A stretch of DNA of 64,000 nucleotides. Origin: Nitzschia sp. pyKryTriq1 (Eukaryota > Bacillariophyta > Bacillariophyceae > Bacillariales > Bacillariaceae). Shown here in pieces: positions 31,179-40,589 of this stretch. The first letter of the stretch is position 1. Each line of letters starts with the position of its first letter. The stretch lies in NCBI GenBank assembly GCA_956465555.1, contig OY101116.1, positions 3,348,001 to 3,412,000 on the forward strand, read 5' to 3'. Under the pieces are notes generated by a model. That model saw only the letters and a list, made by a program, of their open reading frames with translations. It was not told where the DNA came from and did no database searches. The translations under genes were made by a program, and so were the position numbers.

Positions 31179-33014
31179 TCACGAGCTCATTCCAGTTGCA
31201 GCCAATGTGCCGAACAAACAAATGACTATCAAAATGAGAGATGAGTGCCGTGATAATTTCGCATACGCAGAGTCGCTAACAGAATCGTTTTCCCAGTCGG
31301 AACAACTGAAAGTAGCTTCGCTGGCCATATCAAAAGTGCAACCAGCAACGATGCTTCCAGATCCAGCAATGCTTTTTCCGTCGTCGCATTTTTCGAACTG
31401 GTCATTGACAAATGCGATGCACCTATCCTTGCAGCCACAGGGAATGACATCTGATTGCGCCATCAGCAACTCTTTACACCTGGCGGTCTGAATGCGAATG
31501 GTGCACATCAAGGGTAGCGCTTTCGTTTCTTCATAATCCTCTGGAAAAATGGGCTCCACGATGGACATCTCAGGTTCGTTGGTTACAGGGCTGGAAGCAA
31601 CTGGTGACGTGGTTGGTTCATTTGCTACAGAGCCGGAGGAAACTGGTGAGGCATCCGATGGTGCTGGAACAGAGGTAGAAGAAACTGGTGATATGGAAGG
31701 TGCTGTTCCAGAGCCGGGAGAAGCAGGGGGTGTAGTCGATTCTGGAACAGAGCTAGAAAGTGGCATGGACGTTTCTTCTGTCGGGGACCCTGAAGTTGGG
31801 GTACAGCAGTCGACTTTTACAGCATCAACGAGGTCGGCGCAAGCCTCAGCCCGCGCACCACCCCAGAAACCGGTAGTGCCGAGGTAATCCAAATGCCCGC
31901 ATGTCACACCTGTAAACCCTACAGTCGCAGTAGGGTTGACAACAGAGTGGCCTGGGTTGTCGGGACAAATGGGGCACGCAAGACACTCCGCATAACAATT
32001 GGTAAGAATGGGAGGATAAAAATCCTCCACGCAGAACGCCTCACCGAGACCGGCGTTCCCACAATCAAACTTCGTGCAATATGCAGTGTCACTATTGCAA
32101 TAATCGCAACTCGTTCCATTGAACGACCCAAAGCAGCTTGACAATCCTTGTAGCGTGTTTCTATTATGCCCATAGCAAAAAGACTGCTCGTAGGGGGTTT
32201 CGAAATTGTAACAAGTTTCGTAGCTGTAGTCGCCTTCGTCACCAGTCGTGGTGTATGTGAGAGTGATGCTCGCACAGGTGTCTGCGCAGCATTCAGAAAC
32301 TTCACCAAAGCAGTACCTGTAGTTGCATACAAATGATCCCGTGTTTGTCTCGAGATCGAAGTTGTCACAATCACAGTCAAGCATTCCGTAGAAAGGGGAC
32401 CTTGCATCGCAGTAGATGTATCCACGTCTGCTCGTGTCGCCTTCAGACAGATGGCGGATCGTCTCCTCGGTACTTGTTTCAGTACTCGTAAGAGTGCTTT
32501 TCACGCAAATACCACCGAGAGTTGCCGATGAGTCCTGCAAACAGAACTCGTCGTTCCCACAAGATAAGATTCCGATATCGGCGTCATTCGAAGATGGATC
32601 GCATTCAGCGACTCCGGTGTCACCGCTTTCCAACTTCATCCATGCAGTTAGTCGAGGTGAGCAGATGCCTCCCAGTGTAGACTGCTCGTGCGGCATACAA
32701 ACTGCATCCAGATCGCAAGAGAGCACACCGACATCAACATCGGTGGATCTTGGGTCGCACTCACGCAATTTTCCTTCGTTCTTGAGTCGACCGCTTCTTG
32801 CAAATTTGCTTTTTACTCTACTGAGGGCTGACTTCGAGACTTGCTGATATTTTTGAGGACGATCAGTGCGAAGAATTGTAGATAGAAGGCTGCTTGAGTA
32901 CCGGTGCAAGTCATTGTCCCCATTAGCCACCTGTTGTTGGCCGATGGTTACCGATACGTCCGATACAATCGGGTGTGCTTGGAGCAAGATTGCTAGGGCT
33001 GGTGAAAATCGCAT
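31179..33014 (-). CDS. Cys-rich secreted surface protein
   Basis: 611 residues, ATG 33014, with an N-terminal hydrophobic signal (MRFSPALAILLQAHPIVSDV). Two tandem modules of about 34 residues, each like CDPxxxDxDxGxLSCxxxxxC ... SxLGGIC, occupy about 84-117 and 135-168. A larger Cys-rich region follows (about 205-425; many Cys pairs, e.g. DCDCDNFDLETN, CFGEVSECCADTC). A Ser/Pro/Thr-rich linker (about 428-515) resembles mucin-like, heavily glycosylated diatom wall proteins, then a final Cys-rich domain and a hydrophobic end (SLILIVICLFGTLAATGMSS) that fits a GPI-anchor signal or TM. Likely wall- or membrane-associated outside the cell. No enzyme motif recognised. Confidence 0.72.
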   Translation of the reverse strand: MRFSPALAILLQAHPIVSDVSVTIGQQQVANGDNDLHRYSSSLLSTILRTDRPQKYQQVSKSALSRVKSKFARSGRLKNEGKLRECDPRSTDVDVGVLSCDLDAVCMPHEQSTLGGICSPRLTAWMKLESGDTGVAECDPSSNDADIGILSCGNDEFCLQDSSATLGGICVKSTLTSTETSTEETIRHLSEGDTSRRGYIYCDARSPFYGMLDCDCDNFDLETNTGSFVCNYRYCFGEVSECCADTCASITLTYTTTGDEGDYSYETCYNFETPYEQSFCYGHNRNTLQGLSSCFGSFNGTSCDYCNSDTAYCTKFDCGNAGLGEAFCVEDFYPPILTNCYAECLACPICPDNPGHSVVNPTATVGFTGVTCGHLDYLGTTGFWGGARAEACADLVDAVKVDCCTPTSGSPTEETSMPLSSSVPESTTPPASPGSGTAPSISPVSSTSVPAPSDASPVSSGSVANEPTTSPVASSPVTNEPEMSIVEPIFPEDYEETKALPLMCTIRIQTARCKELLMAQSDVIPCGCKDRCIAFVNDQFEKCDDGKSIAGSGSIVAGCTFDMASEATFSCSDWENDSVSDSAYAKLSRHSSLILIVICLFGTLAATGMSS

Positions 33015-34205
33015 CTTGTCTTGGTGAAACTAAACAAGGAATGGATTACAGAAAGTGTTGAAGGTATTACTCGTACAGTACCTGTACTGAACTTGTATTT
33101 ACCGGTACCGGTGCAGTGTACCGTACCGGTAGAGAGATGTGGGGTGGATGTTTTAGCGGCACTTCGATAGCGTACGGTACGGTACCGTACCTGGTACCGG
33201 TATGGTGATGGATGTCCGTTATGAAGAATGATCCTTTTCCGTTACTGAAATGGAAATTTGAATTTTTTTTGTATTATCCTACCGTTGAAACATACCGGTA
33301 CCGGTACAGTACGGTTATTATTCGCCTGCGGGTGGCTCGGTGCGCGGCGAAGGACTGACCGCTGACCACCACACCTACTGTACGGTACTGTACTGGTACC
33401 GTACAGGTACGAATGTCGTGAATTGGATTCGCGATGTACAGAAACAGTCCCAAATGTAGACCCAATCGGATGAGTCTGCGATTCAATCGGATGGTGGTCT
33501 TGGAAGCGACGTTCCGGCGGAAACTATTGTTCACTATACATGAAGAATGTACAATACAATCCAACAGATCTGGGTCCGGTCTGTTAGTCTGTCAGTAGAA
33601 GGGAATCTTCCTCTCGATCAGAGGCGAACCTGAGTTCTCATCCCCCAAAAAACTGTCGAGCCAGTCGAGCCTGAAATCACTTTCCTCGTCACTCGATACC
33701 TCTAACTACAGTGTGCACACTCTAGAGTTTCAAAAACTTATTCAAAGCAAACAGAAGGATAACACTATTAATCTTAGAATGTCAGATAGACTGTGTCAAA
33801 AAAGATTGGCGCTCTTAGCTCTTTATCCCTTCGTTTTTGATGTGATAGTAGCAGTGGTGAATCATTTTTAAAACTATTTTGGACAAGGCCTCCCATTCTC
33901 GGTGTCTGGGGCTTGAAGCTGGTGGTCCCGGCGTGGGCGCGGGAGAAGGGGCTGGCATAAAGGAGATGTACCCAAGGGTATCCCCGAGAGAGGACGATCT
34001 TGCTACGCAAATCGAAATCGATCAGGGGCATAGGCCAACGAATTATTTCACTAACAGTACTATACCATCGGTCTACAGTGTCCGAGAGAGTTGAGGGTTT
34101 GTTGGCGCCTGCGTTTCCGCCTTCAGTCGTGTCCGACTTAATCGAATAAAATAATGATGTCGGACGTGTCCGACATCTCAACTGTTAGCTTGTTTCCTCA
34201 GGTCC
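33015..34205. other. Intergenic with palindrome
   Basis: GTAC-rich DNA at 33070-33420. A hairpin of 10-nt arms (GATGTCGGAC, 34156-34165 and 34168-34177) lies just before the lipase gene. The 33.77-34.18 kb stretch is open on the minus strand for 135 codons but shows no motif. Confidence 0.5.
34156..34177. repeat. 22-nt palindrome upstream of lipase gene
   Basis: Arms GATGTCGGAC and its complement separated by GT. A further GTCCGAC lies at about 34131. It sits about 30 nt before the lipase ATG, so a 5' UTR hairpin or protein-binding site is possible. Confidence 0.75.
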
Positions 34206-35043
34206 GTGATGTTTCGCTGCAGCTACAGTATTTCAAACTTGGCAGAACACAACTCATATCCTCGAAGTGGAGGTATATTTTTCTATTGGCAAGCTGGGGT
34301 CGTTTGTTATTTACGAGAACAAAGCTATGACTTATCCAGCTGTAGCTTCTCGGGTGCCTCTGCTGGTGCATTGACTGCAACTCTCACCTGTGCGGAAGTC
34401 GATTTTTATGACGCAACGGATCTTGCGCTTCAAATGGCGAAAAATGCGGGGGTATGGGATCGCACCTTGGGGCTACAAGGTATATGGGGACCACTCATAG
34501 AAGCATGGTTGGATACGCTGCTGCCACAATCTATTGAGTGTGTAGAAGGCAGGTTGATGTTATTGGTTACTCGGGTCCCTTCGCTTGAGAAGGGGAGAAT
34601 TACGACGTTCGATGATAGAGTCGACCTGATTCGGTGCAACATGGCTAGTATCCACCTGGTACGAACAATGATATTGATCGCAAATGGCACTTAATCTTCT
34701 CCAGTCGTCCTGCCTCACTTCATTGATATTGACCCCCACCCCAACAAACCAGCCATGGTTCTTGGATGGGAAGCTCACCTCAGACTTTCGTGGAGACGCC
34801 AATATAGATGGAAGTTTCCTCAGCAAGCGGGCGGATTACATGCCAGCATCAAGAAGAGACTCTCCAGTCTTGTTTTTCGATTGGAAGAATGATCCCAGCA
34901 TGGCTTCGAAAGGGGGGTTCGACATCGTTGAAGCTTTGTCACCAGATGGTATTTGGGGACTTCTAGAACGAGGAAAAGTCTTCGCGAGGCAAATGGAAGA
35001 AAATGGGGATTTTGAGCTCCTACCAAGAATGAAATTACCATAG
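34206..35043 (+). CDS. Patatin-like phospholipase / acyl hydrolase
   Basis: Serine acyl hydrolase that removes fatty acids from lipids through a Ser-Asp dyad. Exons 34206-34658 and 34753-35043 (94-nt intron, GTACGA/ACCAG) give 247 residues. Splicing restores MASIHL-PWFLDGKL. Motifs: oxyanion-type SGGIFFYWQAG (about 21-31), nucleophile GASAG (Ser52), and the dyad motif DGSF (Asp170-Gly171). These are the hallmarks of the short patatin-like group found in algae. The N-terminus is unsure: the 20 residues before SGG look unlike the family, a TTTCCTCAG lies just upstream of 34201, and an upstream exon may supply the true start. No signal peptide in this model. Lipid substrate cannot be told. Confidence 0.75.
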
Positions 35044-35144
35044 TTTTTCTGCATAGATTTGAAAAAATTGTCTATAACATGATACATGCGCATGCTAAAA
35101 CCTTGCGATCATAGGAGTCCACCAGTATCTTCCCTTCTCTAGAG

Positions 35145-35717
35145 CTACATAGAGATTTTTCTTTCTCGGTTTGATTTCGCAACAACACGGTATTCGTACA
35201 CAAGCGAGGGGGGTCTCGGTAGGTCGATTTCACACCCTTCGTCACCAAACGAGGGGGGTTGCGGTAGAGAAGCTGGCACAAATTGTGATCGGAATTTCTT
35301 TTTCGCGGGCTTCTGCTGGATAGTACCCAGCAGCGAAGAAAAGAAGCTTTGGTTTGCAGTGTTCCATGCATTTTTCTCCTCCCTCGGTCTGTGCAAAACA
35401 ACCTTGTGACTCTTTGGTCGTGGTCTGCTACTTGTTGGCATGTATTCTTTTGGCTCCAACCCAATATAGTCAGATTCGTCTGGTTCTGTATCACTATCTT
35501 CATCAAAGGCATAGCCTTCCTCGAGTGTGTACTCATCGTCCGTTTCATCTGAAGACGTTTCATCATCGTACGTCCAAAATGCCGCGGATTCGTCTTCGTC
35601 ATAAACACCACCAGCTTTCCAATAATCTTCCTGGTACGAGGATGGAAAGTTCGACTGGTCGATCTCTGTGGTATCGGTGCCGAAAAAGTGGTTCCAATTC
35701 CAAGCAGTGGCAGACAT
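35145..35717 (-). CDS. Acidic protein, unknown
   Basis: 190 residues from ATG 35717 (MSATAWNWNHFFGTDTTE); the open frame upstream is less protein-like. Residues 35-105 are strongly acidic (DEDESAAFWTYDDETSSDET, then EEGYAFDEDSDTEPDESD), followed by a basic Pro-rich half (SSRPRPKSHKVVLHRPREEK, FVPASLPQPPSFGDEG). No signal peptide, TM or zinc motif. It looks largely disordered. It ends 101 nt from the lipase stop, tail to tail. No family recognised; codon use is gene-like. Confidence 0.5.
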   Translation of the reverse strand: MSATAWNWNHFFGTDTTEIDQSNFPSSYQEDYWKAGGVYDEDESAAFWTYDDETSSDETDDEYTLEEGYAFDEDSDTEPDESDYIGLEPKEYMPTSSRPRPKSHKVVLHRPREEKNAWNTANQSFFSSLLGTIQQKPAKKKFRSQFVPASLPQPPSFGDEGCEIDLPRPPSLVYEYRVVAKSNRERKISM

Positions 35718-36082
35718 GGCTGTTGTAGGAATGCAGATATGAACTATCTGTACTGAAAATGAAGTTTGTGACTGAAGTACAAAAACAGCAATTTGGCGAA
35801 ATGGACTACAAGAAAATAATGCTGCCGTTCCTCTCCAAATTCCCTTGTCACCGGCAGTTTGGATGCATGTGTTAGCCGTTCCAACGCCCAACGGATGGTT
35901 GTGACCTGAGAGGTGCGCCACTGTGCCAATTTTGTGACAGCAGCGTGGTGGAATAATCATCGAATATTCACCCCTGTACTTTACTCGAACCAGGTACCGG
36001 TACCTGGTACACGTACCGGTACAGTAGGAGTTGCATTGCTCTCTATGAGTTACTTTACGAGTAGAGACTAAGGACTAACTCT
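35718..36082. other. Intergenic, short GTAC cluster
   Basis: GTACC/GGTACC words at 35990-36030 only. Upstream of the acidic-protein gene and downstream of the Rpp14-like gene. Nothing else seen. Confidence 0.5.
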
Positions 36083-36385
36083 TCACGTCGATGATGATGA
36101 TTCGATGACATCGAACCTGTAGACAGTTGAGGCGAGATATGTCGGCGCGGAAACCATGGTAAGTGCGCATCTCACAGCTCCCGAGGAACTCTCCGGGCAT
36201 TCCACACAATATGCGGTCGTGTCGGTTCTTTTCACTTTAATTTGGCAGCTATGGGACTCCCACTCCCCGAATAACGCCCGGAGACTGGTTACAATTATCG
36301 TTTCTACCTCGCGGGCATCATCTAACGCGGGTTCCGATCGAACCAACAGCTGAAAGGGTTTTGTTCTGCCAGGCCGCTGACTCAT
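36083..36385 (-). CDS. Rpp14-like RNase P/MRP subunit
   Basis: 100 residues, ATG 36385. The pattern VETIIVTSLRALFGEWESHS, then CPESSSGAVRCALTMVS, parallels human RPP14 (an ISAVKDLFGE helix, then an ICSSG...LWSSLTLLG segment) of the Pop5/Rpp14 superfamily. Such proteins help RNase P and MRP RNAs process tRNA and rRNA precursors in the nucleus. The length fits the family core without its N-terminal strand. The start could lie further upstream in another exon, but the short form is self-consistent. Confidence 0.55.
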   Translation of the reverse strand: MSQRPGRTKPFQLLVRSEPALDDAREVETIIVTSLRALFGEWESHSCQIKVKRTDTTAYCVECPESSSGAVRCALTMVSAPTYLASTVYRFDVIESSSST

Positions 36386-37772
36386 TTTCCTTCTTGGTTG
36401 TTCACTCTACTAAGGAGTAGCGCTCTGCGGGGACACCAGAACGAGCAAAGCAATTCGACGGGTAGTGGTAGAGAGAAATTTCAATTTTCAATAGACTCTC
36501 GATTTATCCACCACAACCTCCAACTGTTGTCTGTACGCTGTAGTCTGTACCGGTATGTATGTACAGTACCGGTTGACCCCGTACACGTACCCAAACTCTA
36601 CCGGTATCGCTAATAGACGGGAGTATTTACTCGTTGTACAAATAACCAGGTAATGAGCCTAGTTCCAGGGCTAGTAATGTAGTTGTGTTGGTTATTATAA
36701 AAATTAGTGGGAGACATTGGATGATTCGTCAGGTTCGAAGGACAAGTGTCGTCACCAGATCGGGGTATCCGCTGACAAGGTCTGCTTTGCAGACAAGAAG
36801 GAAGACGCTGAAACTTGTGGCAAGCGCCATCAAGGGGACGAGGTTGCGTTGGAACCCTCATCTTTCTACATTCGTTTGAACACCAACCATTTGCTCCTGA
36901 GCCCGGTTTTGTCGTGCTCTCTTCTGACTCCGGATTACCAGGAACAACTACTTTCAATGGGCGCAAGCTCGGCTGACTGGCACGCGTTGTTCACGGAAAT
37001 ACCCATGGTTGCTGATGGTGTGGGAGGGGCGATTGACTCCGAAGGTCTTGAAGACTATCGGGAGAGTCTCGCCCGCCCCCTCAAGAGGCATTCGATCAGG
37101 CTTTTCGTTAACTGGCATCTAAGTTTTTCTTTCCCACCCACCCACCCGGGTTTTAAACAGCTCTCTTTCTTGAGCCTCTTGGAGGGACTTTTCCTTGTTG
37201 TTCTTGATAACAGAGTCCTCTCGCGGATGTGAATCTTTTCTTTCTCGGCACCTGGCCGGTCCGGAATGATCACTTGGTATCCGGGAGAGTCGGTTTTCGG
37301 TTTATTGAAGAAGTGAATCAGGAGTCCGGAATCTCCGAAGTTGGATCCGATCCCTGCTTCCGTCTTTTCATCATCCTTGACTATCGATTGCTGGCTCTGC
37401 TCAGGGGGGATTGGGATGGCGGCACCCCCCCTTATTGTTTGGTGTCCTGTTGGATGGATACTTTTGGCTCTTTTGGGTACAACTTTGGTTGAAAACTATT
37501 TTCGTACCTCTCATGGTACCACTTCAGCGTTACTAGAAGGCGACGGTGTAACTGTTCTACTAGAAGTCATATCATACGTTTAGTTTTATCTACCGCTTGC
37601 AGCCTTTGATTCCACGATTCGCTCGACCCAAACAACGAACAACGAACAACGAACAACGAACAACGAACAACGAACAACGAACAAAACGCGAACTACTTGT
37701 AAGGACCACCACGACCCACGACCACAACCACTTGACATCTTGCATCTTGCTACGTATCGTCGATCGTCGAAC
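36386..37772. other. Intergenic with unexplained open stretches and heptamer tandem
   Basis: Between about 36700 and 37500 the plus strand has overlapping open stretches (up to 170 codons) without recognisable motif or consistent splice sites; it may be a decayed gene. A heptamer tandem lies at 37631-37684, just before the TCP11-like gene. GTAC words cluster at 36540-36605. Confidence 0.45.
37631..37684. repeat. (AACAACG)7 tandem repeat
   Basis: Seven heptamer units plus a partial one, ending about 90 nt before the ATG of the TCP11-like gene, so inside its likely promoter or 5' UTR. No GTAC words within it. Confidence 0.9.
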
Positions 37773-39368
37773 ATGACACATGACAATGAGCCCGTTTCTC
37801 TGGTCCAGTTTCGAAGTTTAGCTCTAGTCCAGTTCTATCTGTGGGTCCAAGAAGCAACGAATATGCAGGGAGACGCAAAAGCAACAACAGGGAGCACTAA
37901 GCATGTCGACGTCCCCTTAGATTCCGAGCTCGTTCATCGCATTTTGTTGTTGGATGCCTCAAGACTCGACTCGCTACAAACCAAATCTCCAAACCTCACG
38001 TTTGCACAATTTCACGAAAGAATCATGCGAGACGGTGCTCCAGAATACGTAATGAAAAGAGCCTTTCTAGATCATGTGAAAGATTCTATTCTTATCAACC
38101 ACAACTGGCATCCTGTGCACAATCTGCTTCTCGAACTCCATACGTCGATTCGATCCCTCGTTCCAAATCGACCCGATTTGCACTCCATACTCCAAGATCC
38201 TTCTTTTCAAGATACACAAAATACAAACTTTCGCTGGGAGGAGAAGACTCTTCTTGCAGCTCGCGCTCTTGCGCAGCTTGAGTCAGAAGTAAGATCACAG
38301 CCGACGCTAGACTGGATCCATCGCGTGGAGGAGTCGCCTTCTACAAGTAAGAATGCGAATACAAGCAACCACCACCCGGATCCGTCATTTCTCATTGCAT
38401 CAATTTTATATTTCATTGACAAGGCAGAGCTATGTGCTAAGGAAAAGAGGGACTTCTACTTGACAAAAGTGATCGCACCGAGACTACTTTCGTCCGGTGA
38501 AGGATTTGAACTTGAGCGAAATGCCTTCCGCACTAGATTCTCTTTCTCCCCGCCAGTAACGCAGAAATGGATTGAGGAATTGGCAATTTCCATGAAAAAA
38601 GATGAGGTCAAAGGAATCCAAAGTTCGGCTAAAGAGCGGCGACTCTTCATTATCACTCGATGGATTGACTCCATTTTGTTTGAAACGGAACAGGAGAAGC
38701 TTTTGCCAGAAATTTTCGCGCTCGATGTGGAGGCACTCAGGAGTATTCGAAAGTCGACTCGGGCTGCTGCTGCTGGCTGCTCATTGGGCTGGCATGCGTG
38801 CCAAGCGGCGAACCGCTCCTCTACAGATACCTTGCTTCAAGATGAGCTCCAAGGCGCTTCATTAGTACAAGCCATGAACAGTGTAGGTCGGTACTCGACG
38901 ATCGAGGACTATGAGCACTCTGTAGCAGATTGTCTTATAGGCTTGGCACAAACATGGAACGGAGGGGCGCCACTGCAGCCTTCAGTAATCGAAAGGCTGC
39001 GTGGACAAACAATCTCTGTGCTACGGGGAGAAGATCCTGTGTTGAAGCTACTAGACGAAAGGATGAAGAAGGTTTTTGTTACCCTTGCAAAAGCTTTTGT
39101 TGACGAGACCGCACCAATTAGCATGCAGACAGGATTTGCGATGTCTCATGTTTCCAGGGCGCCAGACGATGATTCCTCATTCGTCAGTTGCGCACGTCTA
39201 GAGATTTGCAGGAGTGGATTAGCTTTCTATGCTCGTGATCTAGCCATAACAGCTGAGCGCGCTGTGAAAGTGGGAGACCTGGCCTACAAACTATACGCTG
39301 ATGAATTCTTGGATAAGATGATATTGGACGCAGCAAAACGGCATTCCGGTTCTGAGCCACAGGGTTGA
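37773..39368 (+). CDS. TCP11-like protein
   Basis: 531 residues, one exon, ATG 37773 (MTHDNEPVSLVQFRSL). All-helical. The segment PVHNLLLELHTSIRSLVPNR followed by PDLHS, and later PDPSFLIASILYFIDKAELC with the block around FELERNAFRTRF, resembles the T-complex protein 11 family, whose members in fungi and animals bind membranes or signalling proteins; a molecular role is poorly known. No TM or catalytic motif. The 3' end is 18 nt from the stop of the convergent neighbour. Family assignment is by remembered pattern and is moderate at best; an unrelated helical protein remains possible. Confidence 0.5.
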   Translation: MTHDNEPVSLVQFRSLALVQFYLWVQEATNMQGDAKATTGSTKHVDVPLDSELVHRILLLDASRLDSLQTKSPNLTFAQFHERIMRDGAPEYVMKRAFLDHVKDSILINHNWHPVHNLLLELHTSIRSLVPNRPDLHSILQDPSFQDTQNTNFRWEEKTLLAARALAQLESEVRSQPTLDWIHRVEESPSTSKNANTSNHHPDPSFLIASILYFIDKAELCAKEKRDFYLTKVIAPRLLSSGEGFELERNAFRTRFSFSPPVTQKWIEELAISMKKDEVKGIQSSAKERRLFIITRWIDSILFETEQEKLLPEIFALDVEALRSIRKSTRAAAAGCSLGWHACQAANRSSTDTLLQDELQGASLVQAMNSVGRYSTIEDYEHSVADCLIGLAQTWNGGAPLQPSVIERLRGQTISVLRGEDPVLKLLDERMKKVFVTLAKAFVDETAPISMQTGFAMSHVSRAPDDDSSFVSCARLEICRSGLAFYARDLAITAERAVKVGDLAYKLYADEFLDKMILDAAKRHSGSEPQG

Positions 39369-39386
39369 CCTAATAGTCTCACAAGT

Positions 39387-40211
39387 CTACGGGCTTGGAT
39401 GCGCCGCACGGCTTGATTGGAATGTTACTATAGGATCGGGAACCGTGGCCCTATTTGATGATTCGCGAAGACTCGTCGGCTGTGCAGCTTGTAGGAATGC
39501 CTCCTTCAAGGCAGAGCTATGCTCCTTGCAGTATTTGTAGCACACAGGAGTATCAGTGGATTTTGTCTCACCGAGCTTTTCTATTCCATCTCGGCAGTGC
39601 TCTATAATAGTTGACACCCAGGGAGGCAAACAAGATTTGATGTCGTTGTCGAACTGCACTTCTTTCAGTCTCTCTAGCGGCACTTTTGCAATGCGTAGCT
39701 CGGCATGTCCTACATTCTTCTTCTTGGAAGAATCATCATCGTCGCCTTTGGATGAGTCAGTGAGGTGGATCCAGCCCACCGCCTTGCCCCCGTTGCTCGG
39801 AATGAGATAAACACCACCTTCTTCCCAGTCCATACCCTTCCGTGATTTTTCTTCGTCGCTGGATCCAATGATTCCCTTTCCAATCGATCGCATGGTGCTA
39901 CTTTGAGGGAGCCGTTGTACCCAAACAATTCTGTGTGATGATCCAAACTCAACCAAAGGCTCGGCGTCTTGCGGTAAAATCCAGCTCCATAAGGCGACAC
40001 CATCTGGGCCGCGTTCGATCAGGTTTCTTACTTGAGTGCGTTTGATAGGCCCGTGCTCAAGTTTTTGCCGTTTTCGTTCCCGTAAAGCTGCAAGGATTGG
40101 AGGGGGGATATGGATATTGACCCCGCATTCATCACAATCACAGGAAATACTATCCGCACGAAAATCGTGCGTGGCAAATGTCATGGAAGACAGGAAAGAA
40201 TCATCCGCCAT
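39387..40211 (-). CDS. Unknown protein with CDCDECG cluster
   Basis: 274 residues, ATG 40211. Near the N-terminus is a tight Cys cluster (SCDCDECGVNIHIPPPIL), then a basic helix (LRERKRQKLEHGPIKRTQVR), a central region with hydrophobic strands (DGVALWSWILPQ, HRIVWVQRLPQ, GGVYLIPS, AVGWIHLTD), and an Asp/Ser/Lys spacer. No TM or signal peptide. Half a zinc site or a metal-binding turn is possible; I recognise no family. Divergent from SAICAR synthetase across 378 nt. Confidence 0.55.
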   Translation of the reverse strand: MADDSFLSSMTFATHDFRADSISCDCDECGVNIHIPPPILAALRERKRQKLEHGPIKRTQVRNLIERGPDGVALWSWILPQDAEPLVEFGSSHRIVWVQRLPQSSTMRSIGKGIIGSSDEEKSRKGMDWEEGGVYLIPSNGGKAVGWIHLTDSSKGDDDDSSKKKNVGHAELRIAKVPLERLKEVQFDNDIKSCLPPWVSTIIEHCRDGIEKLGETKSTDTPVCYKYCKEHSSALKEAFLQAAQPTSLRESSNRATVPDPIVTFQSSRAAHPSP

Positions 40212-40589
40212 GATGATGTAACGATTGGTTATTTTTAGAAACCTGTTTGATTGAAATGTTGATTGCTAAGAGGGTTAGGACTGCGGGCTCTGCATTCAAG
40301 GTACCGTACCCTGGTATAATACCTGGAAGTAGTGCACGCGCCCCGCGCACCACCCCTCTGCTCTCTCGTCCCTCGCTCTGCAACGAACCATTACAGCATC
40401 AGAACTGCGTACCGGTACAGTATCCTCGCCTATGAAGTACCGCATGTGGCGACTACTGTAGTTAGACTCTGGCTAAGGAGGACCTCTCTGTCATCTGTCC
40501 TGTCACCATCAATTGTTCTTGTGTGCCCCCCTCAACCCTGAATAGCACATTAATAATTCGACACTCTAGTTAGACCCTATTGCGACGAC
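40212..40589. other. Divergent promoter region of purC-like gene and unknown gene
   Basis: 378 nt between two outward-facing starts (ATG 40211 minus, ATG 40590 plus), so probably holds both promoters. GTAC words lie at 40300-40325 and 40408-40440. No TATA box seen. Confidence 0.5.

Noticed and set aside
33774-34181. 135-codon minus-strand frame
   Set aside because: No motif, no signal peptide, no conserved-looking blocks; partly GTAC/palindromic DNA.
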